Assembly (NCBI GenBank): GCA_014898415.1
Contig: RCTD01000006.1
Span: 372,001-436,000, forward strand
DNA from: Stromatinia cepivora
Lineage: Eukaryota; Ascomycota; Leotiomycetes; Helotiales; Sclerotiniaceae
Reading direction: 5' to 3'
Length of the DNA: 64,000 bases
Part shown: positions 13,400-24,722 of the stretch, piece after piece
Numbering within the stretch: the stretch's first letter is position 1
Layout of the letters: each line of letters begins with the position of its first letter
Notes under the pieces: generated by a model
The model's input: only the letters and a program-made list of their open reading frames with translations
Databases searched by the model: none
Told to the model about the DNA's origin: nothing
Position numbers and translations under genes: made by a program

Positions 13400-14890
13400 G
13401 TTAATAGGAGGCCACACGGAAACGAGGATCTCTACAATCAAGCATTATTCCACCAGCTACACCATATACTTTTCTCGTCACAACGCTGAAAACTGGAGTC
13501 GTCGTAGAATAATATGTCGTTGCGAGTGCTACTCCATGTCTCATAGTCGCTGTTCGTTCTGCTATTGTTCCGATTGCATAACCTGGGATGTCGACAAATT
13601 GCAGTATAGGAATATTAAAAATATCGCAGAATTTTAGATGCCGAGTGATTTTTTGACTTCCAGCAGCATCAAGTGCTCCGGCATTTATTTCGCAATTTAA
13701 CGATATAATTCCAACAGGTCGACCAGCAAGTCTGGCAAGACCAACAATTGCAGTGGTTCCCCAAAGTGCTCCAATTTCAAACCAACTTTCTGCATCAACT
13801 ACAGTCGTTATGATCTTCCGCGGATCATACATTCTTGCTTTGCGACGTGGAATAATTGTCCGCAGATTCTCACAAAGTCGATCGGCCGGATCTTCAGTGC
13901 CTATCGTAGGAGGTAAAGAAGCGCTCGAGTTTGGCAAATAACTCAAAATAGTCCGCAATTGTTCGAAGCATTCTTGCTCATTTGCTGCCATATTATCAAT
14001 TGTACCATTTGTACAATGCATACTAGGGCCACCAGGCTCCGTAGAGGTAAGGCCTTCCTCAAATGTTGCCCCTATTATTATTTAGCATTTTTTCCTCGCA
14101 AGCATGACGAACTCGCCAGCAACAACTTTCGGGCCAGCATTAAACAATGCTCCAACATCCGCAGCCATAACCGAGAAATGGCATGAAACAACTCTAGCAG
14201 CTCCAAATCCTATAGCTGATCCCAACACAGCTCCTAGGTTTGAAATTCCCATATTCAGTTGCTGCACCACAGGATTAAAAGATGACATCGGTGGTATATA
14301 TGAATACTTATCTTTGCGGATAGTCGTGACCGAACCTCCTCCTGAAGATCCATCTACCAATTTGATGATCGGTAGCCTCAATGCAACAGCTAACTTCTCC
14401 CATATAAAGCGTCTTTTCCATCAACGCACCATCCGCATGACCAGCACGGATACTAAAATCATCCGCTGTAAATAGTACTTTTCTTCCCCTCGACATTCCA
14501 AATCCTTGCACATTATTACTCGGTATGTAAGAAATCGGCTCCTCTTTCTTTCCTTTACCCTCCGCCGCACCTAACTCCCTCCATACAACGGCCCCAGAGA
14601 CAGAACCTACTTCTCGAAAACTATCTTTATCAAGTAGTTGAAGAACACGTTCCCGAACCCAGAGTTTCCCGGCTTGCTTTTGACGTATATAGCCTTGGCG
14701 AGATCAGGTGTATTGGCTACTTTCTGTAGTGAAGATATTGTCCCGAGAATATCTAAATAATCGGCTGGGAGGTCATCTTTGTCCTAGGACCTCGATGCCT
14801 TTGGGATGAATTGGAAATGTGACCGGCAACTTGGGATATTCGATCTGAAGCGGTTTTTGAAGAGCTTTTTTCTTCACTGTCATTTGCCAT
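13400..14890 (-). pseudogene. Decayed acyl-CoA carboxyltransferase (PCC/MCC beta type)
   Basis: Remnant of a biotin-dependent carboxyltransferase, the beta-subunit type that moves CO2 from carboxybiotin to an acyl-CoA. The likely start is the ATG at 14890 (MANDSEEKSSS). Recognisable blocks follow: ADYLDILGTISSLQ, KQAGKLWVRERVLQLLDKDS, NNVQGFGMSRGRK, DDFSIRAGHADGAL, LVDGSSGGGSVT, NPVVQQLNMGISNLGAVLGS, GRPVGIISLNCEINAGAL, PILQFVDIPGYAIGT and GGIMLDCRDPRFRVA. They do not share a frame. Breaks lie near 14780, near 14700 and at the CCC run 14399-14401, where one extra base shifts the frame. A 45-nt GC-AG intron (donor GCGAGT near 14128) seems intact. The sequence ends in a stop after RFRVA, some 50 to 100 residues short. 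Several independent lesions argue against sequencing error. Confidence 0.85.
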
Positions 14891-15987
14891 GATGAATGGA
14901 GTTTGCTTGGTTTTCGAATATCATCTTCAGGACTCAATTGTATGTTCAATCTTTTGAGAGGGAGTGGAAACGGAGCTCCAACAAGATCTTCAAGGTTTGG
15001 ACCTCGGCTCACCCCCTACCCCACAAAACGTGGGGTAGCTTGGTCAATATACCAGAGCGTTTCAAACATTACAAGAAGCTTCGTAATGATATGAGATTAC
15101 AAGCCAAGATATTTTGTCTATATATCCGGATGAAGTGTATATCTTAATTTACTTCTCGATAAATATCATACAATAACCATAAAATGTCATAATCACTCTA
15201 CCGACCGATCAAGCTGTTTGCTATAAGAAGACGGTGCGCCCCTTGACCACGTTCATCCCTTCCCAAGCTTACTTCCAAAAAGGGGAGGAGTAGCAACACG
15301 TATAATATCCACAGCCCGAGAACTTGATATAGCAACCTACTCGCTCTACACCGAAAATGACTCCTCTCACACTCTTCAGGACTGTGCTGCAGAATCAAGC
15401 CCATGATGTTATGGGAGATATATGCTCAAAGTCTTTTCAGATGGTTTACTATTCGATAAATTACTTGAAGTTAATCATCCAATAATACAATACGAGTAAA
15501 TACTTCGCTTATATAAGCATACCGCTAACACTGAGGGCTGGTGGCGCGTCGTGCCATCCTCCTCGATCATGAAAACTCTCCGCATTTCAAAAAATTTCAA
15601 ACCTTCTTCTCCCTTCAAATCATTTGATCTCTCATCATGATGAAATCTTAAGAGTCATATCTTCTCTGAAAAACGTCTCAGAAAGATCATGTCGAAGTAA
15701 AGACTCACAGAGTAGGTAGGTCAGCTGGTCATGAATTGCACCTGACTCTGGCTGCTGAACATCACTGCCTCTAGTGTCGCAGATGTAAAAAAAAAAACGA
15801 TATATAAAGGCCTAATCATATCCATACGTGGGAGTGCTTGCTCTGCCAAATTTCTTTGTTACTAGAATATACTACAGCATTAACCATACAAACTGCAATC
15901 GTCTTTCTCTGATACTATCTCAGTCTTCGTTTATCAACTTGGAGGTTAAAACAACAGAGTATCCGACTGTGTTCGAGACGCTGCAGA
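14891..15987. other. Intergenic, 1.1 kb
   Basis: Contains a perfect inverted repeat (listed separately) and a poly-A run at about 15787-15798. The 68-codon minus frame at 15198-15404 is hydrophobic but has no recognisable family. No gene is supported. Confidence 0.5.
15016..15038. repeat. Perfect 9-bp inverted repeat
   Basis: CTACCCCAC (15016-15024) and GTGGGGTAG (15030-15038) are separated by the loop AAAAC, a GC-rich hairpin in AT-rich DNA. There is no T-run after it and no known role. It lies about 130 bp upstream of the carboxyltransferase pseudogene start. Confidence 0.7.
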
Positions 15988-16731
15988 ATGCCCCACTATC
16001 GAAGAAAATCAACGTTGTCGAGAGAATCATCGTCTAGCTCTTCCCAGTCTTCCCGCTCATCTGCAAATCGAAAACGTTCGCATAAAGCGTCACGGAACTC
16101 TGGATCAACTCGACATCATACACGAGATAGGGAGGGAAAATATAGAGATGACGTTGAAGAGGGTTCTGGTGCGGTAGATGGCGTCGGCGTTGGGAAGCGC
16201 ATCTACAAGACGGTTGAGAAACTCGAGAATCCGGTGAAGAAGCTCGGCAAGCTTGTTCTGTGGAGTGCCCCATTAATTCTTGCGGGACTGGAGGTACGAC
16301 ATGAATGGCATCATCATGCGCATAAGAGAAGGATGATGGATAAGGAGTATGAGAAGGCGCATTTGGAAATACAACTACAAATGGGCAAAGATGGGAAGAA
16401 AGAGGGTATAACGATTGAGGGGACAAAAAGTCATGGGCCAGCACAGGAAAAAGAAGAGACTCCTGAGCCTCCATCTGGAGAAGTACATATCCTTCCTTAT
16501 CCTGCGCAAGTCTACCATCGGATCGATCGCCCAAGACAACATCCTTCACGGCGAAGTACTGAAGGGTGCCAACCTTACTTATTACCTCCTCTCGTTTCCG
16601 AAGTTCCATGTCAAGATGTGTGTGAAGATAGACGATCGAGAATTCGGGTGAAATCACCAGGCTCTAGAGATGTCCGTTTCCCGCGGGTTCGCTCATTTTC
16701 CGAATCCGTTTACGAATATAGGCGGTGGTGA
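15988..16731 (+). CDS. Hypothetical Arg/Ser-rich protein, 247 residues, single exon
   Basis: The longest simple frame in the 13-18 kb region, open from MPHYRRKSTL to YEYRRW with no need for splicing. Residues 8-50 are Ser/Arg-rich and probably disordered. Residues 66-105 contain a basic amphipathic stretch and a short hydrophobic segment (LGKLVLWSAPLILAGLEV), followed by a His-rich HEWHHHAHKRR. The remainder is charged and proline-containing. No catalytic motif or known domain is recognised. The hydrophobic patch could be a single membrane-associating helix. A 207-codon frame on the minus strand overlaps almost completely and is taken as its shadow, because the + frame has the more coherent protein composition. 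Confidence 0.6.
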   Translation: MPHYRRKSTLSRESSSSSSQSSRSSANRKRSHKASRNSGSTRHHTRDREGKYRDDVEEGSGAVDGVGVGKRIYKTVEKLENPVKKLGKLVLWSAPLILAGLEVRHEWHHHAHKRRMMDKEYEKAHLEIQLQMGKDGKKEGITIEGTKSHGPAQEKEETPEPPSGEVHILPYPAQVYHRIDRPRQHPSRRSTEGCQPYLLPPLVSEVPCQDVCEDRRSRIRVKSPGSRDVRFPRVRSFSESVYEYRRW

Positions 16732-17063
16732 AATTGTTGCGGGCTAATCTTTTCAATTTTCCGATCAAGCTTTATTTTTGAGGCATTGGCGATGTTTAGA
16801 CTTTATAGGGTTGCTTCAATCGTAATTATTCATCATTGCCTTTGCTGTTTAGTGACTTAATCTATTCTTGTTTTCGAAGCTCATGTTGAATCACAAGAAA
16901 GGGGCATTGACTAGAGTTATCTTGTTTTGTGTTGTTTGGGTTGAAGGTAGCAAACTAGATTAAGTGCATCAAGCCTAAAACTGCGATGGCCTACCTGCAT
17001 AGTTCCCAGAAATTTGTAGTGTATAACCAGACCCAAAGACCTATTGCAGTTCGCGTGTTTCAT

Positions 17064-18425
17064 CTATACTGCTCCACTCTCCTTTTCCAACCCCAAAGTC
17101 TTCCCAATCCTTTTCAACCCCTCCTTCACCTTCTCCTCCTCAATCGAAAACGAAATTCGAATCCACCCCACCTATCCCCCCAAACCCCTTTCCGGACCTC
17201 ACCATAACGCCACAATCCAACAATTTCTTCACAATATCCTCTTCCTCCTCCCACGTCTGAGCATCCTTACCCAGTTTTGCAAAAGACGTGGAAACCAGCA
17301 GTAGTAGGTAGATAATCGATTGTCCAGCTATCGAGTGCTTCTGTTACAAGGGCATAGTTTTTCGCGAGCTGGGTTTTGAGAGTTGTGATGATGGAGGGGA
17401 GGGAGGGGGAATTGAAGAGCGCGGTTAGGAAGTGGTCGTTTAGGATAGATGTTTGCATGAAATTTGCTATTATGCTGCCGTCTAGGACGGGTTGGTTGTG
17501 TGGTGAGATGAGGAAACCCTTGTTGGTGTTGGGATGGGGGGGTTTTGGGTGGTTATTGGTATATCCGGCTCACTAAGCCTGTGAACAGAGGATTTGAAAG
17601 GAGCTCGCAAAGTCACCAAGTGACATAAGAGTTACTCACCGATCCTATACCCGCGGCTCCAAAATCCTTACTCATACTATAAATCACATGCACCTTACTC
17701 GCATGCATCGGACTCTCCTCTCCCTCTCCACCCTCAACCAAAGCAAGCGCACTAACAAACTCCTTCTCCTCCCCAAAATCAGACATGGCAAATAACTCAT
17801 CGGAAATATAATGCAATCCCTTTTCCCTGCAAAATTTCATCAACTCTCGAATCACAGACGCTGTCCGGTGGGATTATGCGGGTCAGCCATTAAGAACGCC
17901 TTCACACGTGATGGATCCGATGCATTATGGTAGGCAATTTTTATAGCGTCGACGATGGAGTTAGATAAGGAGTCACGCCATGGAACTGCGGCGCTGAGAA
18001 TATTAAGATTATGTCGAGATTGAGTGAAGGGGATGTATCCACCTGATTCATTAGCTTAAATCCCTCCTAGACCGTAATGCGGAAAATAGAGGATGGGAAC
18101 GCAGGAAATAGAGTATATGTTATACCCCAGAAAGGAGATGGTAGGATGATACTATCCCCTGAATCACAAATGGCGTACAGAAGTCCGTCGAGAGCGGTTG
18201 TTGCCCCCGCGGAGGAAATCACTTGCTCTGATGTGATAGGGATACGTGGGTGAAAGTATTGGTTGAAGAATGTTGAGAAGGCGGAGAGGAGTGCTGATGT
18301 TCCTCCTGGGCCGATGTAGTAGTTGAGATCCTGAGTATCGTTAGTATCATTGATTCATTCGTTCATGCATTCTTCGTCTCGAGCAAATGACCGAAGGAAA
18401 TCATATCAAGCTTGCAAGTCAAACC

Positions 18426-18510
<85 letters not shown>

Positions 18511-18759
18511 TAATCCACCCAAACCCCCCTCCAACTCCTCTTGTCTACATACCTCCTCCCCAAACCTCCCCATCGCCTCCTTCAAAATCCCCACCAAAGA
18601 TCCCCGCACAAGCCAACTCTCCCCCAACGCCATATCAATCTCCACTTCAGCACCCAAAGCAAAATGTCGATCGACACTTTGGAGAATGGGTATGAAGAGT
18701 GCTGTATGGGGTGCTGCTCTTGTGGATAGATCGCTTGAGTTTTGGGTGGGTGGTGTTAT
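17064..18759 (-). pseudogene. Decayed class I/II PLP aminotransferase, ACC-synthase-like
   Basis: Remnant of a fold-type I PLP enzyme resembling fungal 1-aminocyclopropane-1-carboxylate synthase-like proteins. Blocks in order: IDMALGESWLVRGSLVGIL, LNYYIGPGGTSALLSAFS, AGATTALDGLLYAICD, SGGYIPFTQSRHNLNILSAA, DPHNPTG, HYISDELFAM and VIYSMSKDFGAAGIG with the PLP lysine, then FSIEEEKVKEGLKRIGKTLG near the end. Frames break near 18050, near 17862, near 17275 (a T-run) and again near 17130. No ATG precedes the first block. An ATA at 18757-18759 sits where the start is expected. Introns are still recognisable, including one that swallowed a (CAA)28 array. A related enzyme at 52.9-54.4 kb is intact. 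Confidence 0.85.
18425..18510. repeat. (CAA)28 trinucleotide repeat inside an intron of the pseudogene
   Basis: Twenty-eight perfect CAA triplets (TTG on the gene strand). Flanking splice signals place it in intron 1 of the aminotransferase pseudogene: donor GAG/GTATGT near 18555, and branch ACTAAC plus acceptor CTCAG near 18332. The intron is therefore about 225 nt, against 45 to 170 nt for other introns here. Poly-Gln, poly-Asn and poly-Val frames across it are artefacts. Confidence 0.9.
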
Positions 18760-19346
18760 TTTGGATTTAGTTTAGTTTAGTTGGGGTGGAGTGAGAAGGA
18801 TTTGAAGAAGAATTGAGAGGGATATGAATGGTAAGTAGAGGAAGAAGATAAATGGGTTTTTAGTCTGTATACTTGGTTATACATATACTTGAGTACAGCT
18901 GGGAAGATAAGCAAGGTACACGGTACATCCGGGGACACAAAATGGAAACCAACAAATTGGAATTACGACTAGTGGTGAGTTGCGGGCTGTGTGAACCAGT
19001 CAGGTATTTATAAGTGGAGTTCAGTTGGAATGACATATATCTCCCCTAATTAGGGTGTTGGTGGTGGGAGATATGAGATCTTGATTTATGTGGAATAGAA
19101 GATGCTTACTCGTAATCTTACCTTTATACGGTTGTGTTGTTCCTTGTTAAAATGCAGATTTGTGATTCCCGATAATATTCGCAAAATATGATATTTTTGA
19201 TACCGGAAGTTCGATTTGTATATTATGCTTTGTAACATGAAAAAGTTGAGGTTATCTAGTAATATTTCAATGTATAAATTTGCAAATCCTTACATCCCAT
19301 CCCCAACTCAACCCTATATTTTAGCAACCACCCGACCCAAAATCTT
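18760..19346. other. Intergenic between pseudogene and MFS gene
   Basis: AT-rich, with repeated TTTAG/TTTAGTTTAG near 18770. No coding signal was seen. It would hold the former promoter of the aminotransferase and the 3' end of the MFS gene. Confidence 0.5.
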
Positions 19347-21730
19347 TCAAAGATGATGTTGCTTAACACAAAAAGCAGCAATCAAAGCTATAATTGCCGC
19401 AAATACAGACACCGCTATTGATCTCAGTAAGTTATGCCGTAAACACATAGAGTCTGCGAGAGGAAATAAAGGAATACATACCATGAGTATAAGACAAGCA
19501 ATTCACATAAACACTCGTTACCACTTCTCCCAATTTGCCTTCTAAGCTGCGGACATATTCGATATCAGAAAGTGCTCGTTCGATTATCTGTTACTCGCGG
19601 AATCGAATTAGTAGTTGATTCATAAATGCCAAACTAAAAAAAGTAAGAAAAGTAAACTAACCGCCTCATTTCCATCCCATCCCTCCAACGCAACCCTCAA
19701 CCTCCTCTCCAATCCATCCTGCATCACACTCCCCGCCACACTCAACCCCACAACTGTCCCTACATTGGCACTCAAAAATAACCCACTACTAGCAATTGCT
19801 AGTTCCCCCTGTTCCACGCCTGCTGTAAGACCTATAAACGTTGCCGAGAGCGCTATTCCATTTCCAAATCCCCCCGGGATAATATACAGGGATTCGAGAA
19901 AAGAGGTGTGGCCGTGCCAGCGGAGAAGGAGGAGCGTGTAGGCTATTGTGGAGGAGAGGGCGCCGAGGACAAGAATGGGTTTGTATGTTCCTGTTCTAGC
20001 GGGGGTGTTAGTGATGTTCAGGATGGTGGTTGGAAACGAGGGTGAGGGTAAAGTGTACTTGTGGATGATGTATCCAGTTAGAAGACCTCCTATTGCATTG
20101 CCGATGACCGATGGCATGAGATGAGCCCCAGCTGTAGTGAAAGTTGCGTGATCGGTAATTTGAAAATATATTGGGACGAGCATCATCATCTTGTGGCATG
20201 ATCAGCTTAACCAATTCGTACCAATGGGATATTGGAACTACATACCGCCATCTGAGCACCAGATTGAAACCCAAGATTAATATACGATGTAAGCACGTCT
20301 CTATTCCTCAAAAGTCTCAATGGAAAAATTGGTTCTTTAGCCCAGAATCCTTCAACTAGGAAGAATAAACCTCCAGCAGCAAGTGAGATGCCTAATAGTG
20401 ATAGTATTTTTAGATCAGTCCAAGGCATTCGACGACCACCGAGATCAAGGACTAAGAGCCCGCAAACAATGGAGACAGATAGAAAGATTGACCCTAGAAA
20501 ATCGATACGACATAATTTCGAGAACTGTGTTTGTTTGTCGCCAGCTTGTTGGGGAGAAATTTCGAGTTTCCAGATTACTAGCATCAAGGCTAAGATGGTT
20601 GGTGGACATTGTCCCAAGAATGACCTAAACATAAATATGTTGCAAAAGTAGAATATCATGGATGCTTTAGTTACTCACCAACGCCATCCAATAGTATCAG
20701 TCAAAAAACCTCCAATTGGACCACCTAGCGATCTTCCAGTTGTAGCAGCAATATTGACATAACTTCTCCATTTAGCGACTTCTCTAATGGGAACCATATC
20801 TTGTGGGCATGGAGTTAGCCTCAGTCTGGATAAAGATTGACTACATACCTGCGATAACAATCGACACTAGACAATTGATACCAGCACCGCCAACTCCGGC
20901 AACTAATCGACCTACTACTACGGCAGGAAGGTTGCATCCTAATCCACTATGATGTTATATTAGCTAACTAAAAATGATTGATATGATGATGTTTGAGGCA
21001 AGAAGACAGAATGCCTATGGAGGCATGTCATCATATGTTTCCGCGCTGGCAATCTTGACCCTCAACATATTCCAAACAGTTTATGTCACAGTCTCCAAAA
21101 CTTTTTCGAGAATCCTCTCATGAAGAAACAAACCTACCAAATAGCACAACCCGCAGCAAAAAACACATAAGAAGCCAAAATCGTGCTCTTCCTCCCATAA
21201 ATATCACTTAATTTTCCATACTGCGGAACAATCAGCAAATCGATTTTAAATTTCTCTGCATCGAAACGACATACCAAAGATTGAGTGGCACACATAGCCA
21301 GCGTATATGATGAAATCAACCATCCTGCATTTCCTAGATCATTGAACTCGCTACTGATTGTTCCACTCGTAGCGAGAACTAGTGATCCATCTGCGTTTGC
21401 TATGAAGACACCTAGGGAGATTGTATGAGATTAGATGTATGAAAATGGGGAATGAGAAAGCTAATGAGGGGAAGCTTCTGTATGGAAATTCTCCGCGTAG
21501 GAAGTTCAAAATACTGTACCTAGAAGAAGTATTGAAATGACACCTGTGATATTACGCGAGTTTTCCGGTGATGGGTCGACTAGAGGTATTTTGCATGGTG
21601 TGGATTCTTCATCATTGCCAATAAAAGGTTTGGCATAGGTCGTGACTCCAGAACTTTTGGCATCCGAAAGGAGTGGTGTACATTCATCAACCATTGACTT
21701 CTGAATCATTTCATTGGCGGAAATTGACAT
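19347..21730 (-). CDS. MFS transporter, DHA2/vacuolar basic amino acid (Vba/Fnx)-like
   Basis: A multi-exon membrane transporter, apparently intact, from MSISANEMIQ at 21730 to the TGA at 19347 (C-terminus VKQHHL). The N-terminal tail of about 60 residues is acidic and has a dileucine-type element (ECTPLLSD), a common vacuolar-sorting type of signal. Helix 1 to 3 motifs include VFIANADGSLVLATSG, LISSYTLAMCATQSL and the MFS motif A region YGKLSDIYGRK. Motif C-like text is NIAATTGRSLGGPIGGFL, followed by DTIGWRWSF. About 14 hydrophobic segments are seen, as in the DHA2 family. Text such as MVPIREVAKWRSYVN recalls fungal Vba/Fnx vacuolar amino-acid or multidrug permeases. The substrate cannot be told from sequence. 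Six or more short introns interrupt it. It is not part of the polyketide cluster. Confidence 0.85.
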
Positions 21731-23263
21731 GCTTGAACGAGGAAGACGCCCTTGAAGTGTTGACGATGTTAGGGGGAAAATGGTAAAATCTTTAATTTAT
21801 GGAGAAGAGAGGAGTACTGTGGGACATATATAGTAGACGACATCCCCCAATCCTTGATGTGCGAAATTGTGAAATGCAAAGTTATCTAACAATTATTTCA
21901 ACCAATAGTCTCCAAGCATACTATATCGAGGTGGGAGTCACGGACAAGGAAAACCATTTCTTCCACGGAGATTGAAACATCTTCCTTGAAGCTTTCCTGA
22001 AATGGTACGCAAAGAATAGTTGAGAATTTTTACGCTGCCACATGAAAACAAGGATCGATGCGGAATCTTGCGACTAAATGGAATCTGGCCAATTCTTTAC
22101 TTTAATCACCAATCGGCACATTTCTCACTTCCCTGAAATGATCGACTCCGGAACAAAAGGGTTATTCGTGAAGATTTATGGCTCCGCAGCCAAGGGAGAT
22201 ATCTTGAGTTTAGACCCCGCAGTATGCAGTAAGACGAGTAGGACGACTTCTTATCTGACCTGTGGCCTCGTCTATTGATGATTGTGCATAAGCAATGAAT
22301 GACAAAGGACCTTATCATCTTGAATTGTTCAATTGCCGGCACATTTCCGTACTCAATGGCAAAAGGGGACTAAAATGCATTGGCTGAGTGCCTATCTATG
22401 ACTTCATCAACACCCATTAGAAAACTTATTATGCAAAAGAACCACCTAAGGTCATGCCCGGCAAGTGCTACAAGATTCGCAGGGTGTTAACGCTTATCTA
22501 GGACATGGCTTTTCATCACTTGCATGAAAGCATGCCAGCAAACTTAATGAGTGAGATACCGGAATATTAGCCGGTGAAGGCTTGCTCATAGTGCCTTCTT
22601 CAAGACTTCGAGAAATCCTCGTGGGGGGTTGGAGTAGTGTGATTATTTTGTGCCCCAGGGTAGCGTTCCGCGGACCAGCCTAATGAATCTCGATAACGAA
22701 ACCATCCGAAATCAGCAAGAGACTCGACGGATAGGAAAACAAATATGAATTCAATTGAAATTGAATGAGAGAAAAGTAGACGTCGAAGATAAGCCTTACG
22801 TTGACTGTCCTAGAGTGCTGCTTATTAAAGGTGGCATAATTTAAAGATATGAGTGTAAATATATTTAAAAAAAAAAACCGACTTCAAGACCTTACCGGCG
22901 GGAGGTTGAAATTCGAGATCCGGAACGTACAATGTCTGTGGGGGTGGATATGGGTAAAAATCCGAGCCTAATGCATGCAACCCATGGAAATCAAAGATAA
23001 CCGGAAAATTCCATGGGTTTGCTCATAGTATTCAAGGGGAAACACTCCATCATTCGATAGCCGCCCCTTTCGTTTCGGAGCTGAAAAAAAGGGAAAGTAA
23101 AGAACATTGAAAAATTAACGGTTTTTTTATTTGTGCATTCTTTAGATTCAATGTTGTTTCCGGGAACCCTTTCTTCCAAAGCCATCCAAGAACTCCAGAT
23201 TTAGTCCCTCCTTGTGTGATCCTCACGCAACGCCGATCCATGCAAAAAAAGCCTGTGGTAAAC
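21731..23263. other. Intergenic, 1.5 kb
   Basis: No frame with a recognisable domain. Minus-strand frames at 22106-22342 and 22991-23241 are short and unsupported. An A-run lies at about 22869-22877. Confidence 0.5.
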
Positions 23264-24181
23264 TCAATCCCTCAACCATGCCCTTCGTTTCTCTTCCTTT
23301 TTTTGTTTCCTCTTCTCCTTGAATTGCTTTAGTTCCGCCTTTGACAATTTCTTGCCGCTGCGTTCTTCCTTCAGACTTCGACCATTGTGATTATTTGCTG
23401 CGGCATCGACATCAAAATAAGCGCTCATTTGTCTTTTGCTCTTATTCTCATCATTAAAGTTCTCTGGATTGAGTTCTGCAGCTTGCCAACGTCCCGTGAA
23501 TCGATTAAATTGGCCAGTAGCAGCATAGGCAGCGGCTGGATCCAATCTGATAGCTGCTGGCTCTTCGACTGTTGATGATTGAGCATACCAGGCATTTGGA
23601 TCATAATCTCCGTGGATGGCAGGATCATAGCCACCGGCTGGACGAGAAATTGGATCGTTTTCTGCAGGCGCAACAGCAGAGTTTGTTGATGGAAGACCTG
23701 GAGGACCAGGCTGGGAAACCTCAGGAACACGTGGGTTATCCCACTGCGTGGCTCCGGTAAACCGATTGTAGAAGTAGAAAGCTTGATTTGTCTCATCCCA
23801 AACTGGTGCCCAACCATCATCTTCTTGTGTAGCAGCTGGAGGTTGTTCATTTGGAAGGGGCGGAAGAGGTTCCTCTGGTAATGGCGGACCGTCTACGGCA
23901 GTAATATTTTCGGATATAGCACTCTCTGTATTTTGGTTCTCAATCAAATTCGTATCATTACCGGAAGTGACAACTTCCCCTTCCTCAGTCGTTGATAAAT
24001 CTTTGGGTGTCGCAATGTTTTCCTGTTTGTCAGATCCTATAGGCTCCCCATCAACCTTCGCATTCTTAACTTCTGTTTCATCGTTGTTTGGTAAGTCCTC
24101 GTTGCCTGGCGGGTTTTGAACGTTGGTATTCGTCAAGTTCGGCGTCTCAGTATCTATGGTACCTGAATCTGGAGTAGACAT
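23264..24181 (-). CDS. WW-domain protein, 305 residues
   Basis: Single exon from the ATG at 24181. Residues 1-110 are acidic and disordered. A WW domain follows at about residues 117-151, with both tryptophans visible (DDGWAPVWDETNQAFYFYN, then TGATQWDNPRVPE). WW domains bind proline-rich ligands, and a Pro-rich PPLPEEPLPPLPNEQPP stretch directly precedes it. The C-terminus (SKAELKQFKEKRKQKKEEKR) is a highly basic helix that could act as a nuclear localisation or RNA-binding segment. Role unknown. The layout resembles fungal splicing-associated or nuclear WW proteins, but that is only a resemblance. The overlapping 141-codon frame is a shadow. Confidence 0.85.
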   Translation of the reverse strand: MSTPDSGTIDTETPNLTNTNVQNPPGNEDLPNNDETEVKNAKVDGEPIGSDKQENIATPKDLSTTEEGEVVTSGNDTNLIENQNTESAISENITAVDGPPLPEEPLPPLPNEQPPAATQEDDGWAPVWDETNQAFYFYNRFTGATQWDNPRVPEVSQPGPPGLPSTNSAVAPAENDPISRPAGGYDPAIHGDYDPNAWYAQSSTVEEPAAIRLDPAAAYAATGQFNRFTGRWQAAELNPENFNDENKSKRQMSAYFDVDAAANNHNGRSLKEERSGKKLSKAELKQFKEKRKQKKEEKRRAWLRD

Positions 24182-24722
24182 ATTGCACTAAATCTATTAT
24201 GCATCAGAAAGGGCTTTTGACAAACGATATGGGATGGCCTGCTACAGAAGATAGTGTTTGGAGTAATGAGGTAGTTATGAAATGTTGTAGATTTTAATTG
24301 ATGTCGCAAAGTTGAAGATTCAAGAGTTTAATGTTGCTCACTTTCGGAAACCTTCGAAGTAATACGCGCTAGAGAAGCAAAGTTGCCTCAGGTTTTAACC
24401 TAAGACTTTCCACAAAATCAACACGTGATTGCACATACCAACAGGAAGATATGTGCTAGAGTGAGGGAAAGAGGAAGAAAAGTTACGAATAACATTTATT
24501 GTGCGGGTTTGTTTGCGGCCGAGATCCGGGGTAGTAGGAGATGGGCATGGAAACAGTTAAATTTGGCGTCAAAGAAATGTGAGTTTCTGGTGCAGCTATC
24601 ATGAGAAACTCATATCACTTTTTAGTGATGTTACATAATTATTTTGTTGGTCTGCAATTAGCTGAGTATTGTTTCATAGTACAATAAATAATATTACATC
24701 ATTGCTAATTATACGTTGGTTC
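24182..24722. other. Intergenic spacer upstream of the WW gene
   Basis: Probable promoter and 5' UTR of the WW-domain gene plus the 3' end of the next minus-strand gene. No gene was found. Confidence 0.5.

Noticed and set aside
14773..15012. 79-codon minus frame upstream of the carboxyltransferase pseudogene
   Set aside because: Overlaps the true N-terminus (MANDSEEKSSS) in another frame and does not match the family.
16034..16657. 207-codon minus-strand frame opposite the Arg/Ser-rich hypothetical
   Set aside because: Overlaps almost fully; the + frame has the more protein-like composition and a complete start-to-stop structure.
18350..18775. Poly-Gln, poly-Asn and poly-Val frames up to 141 codons
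   Set aside because: Products of the (CAA)28 array, which lies in an intron of a minus-strand pseudogene.
23425..23850. 141-codon minus frame inside the WW gene
   Set aside because: Shadow of the WW-domain frame; its composition fits no domain.
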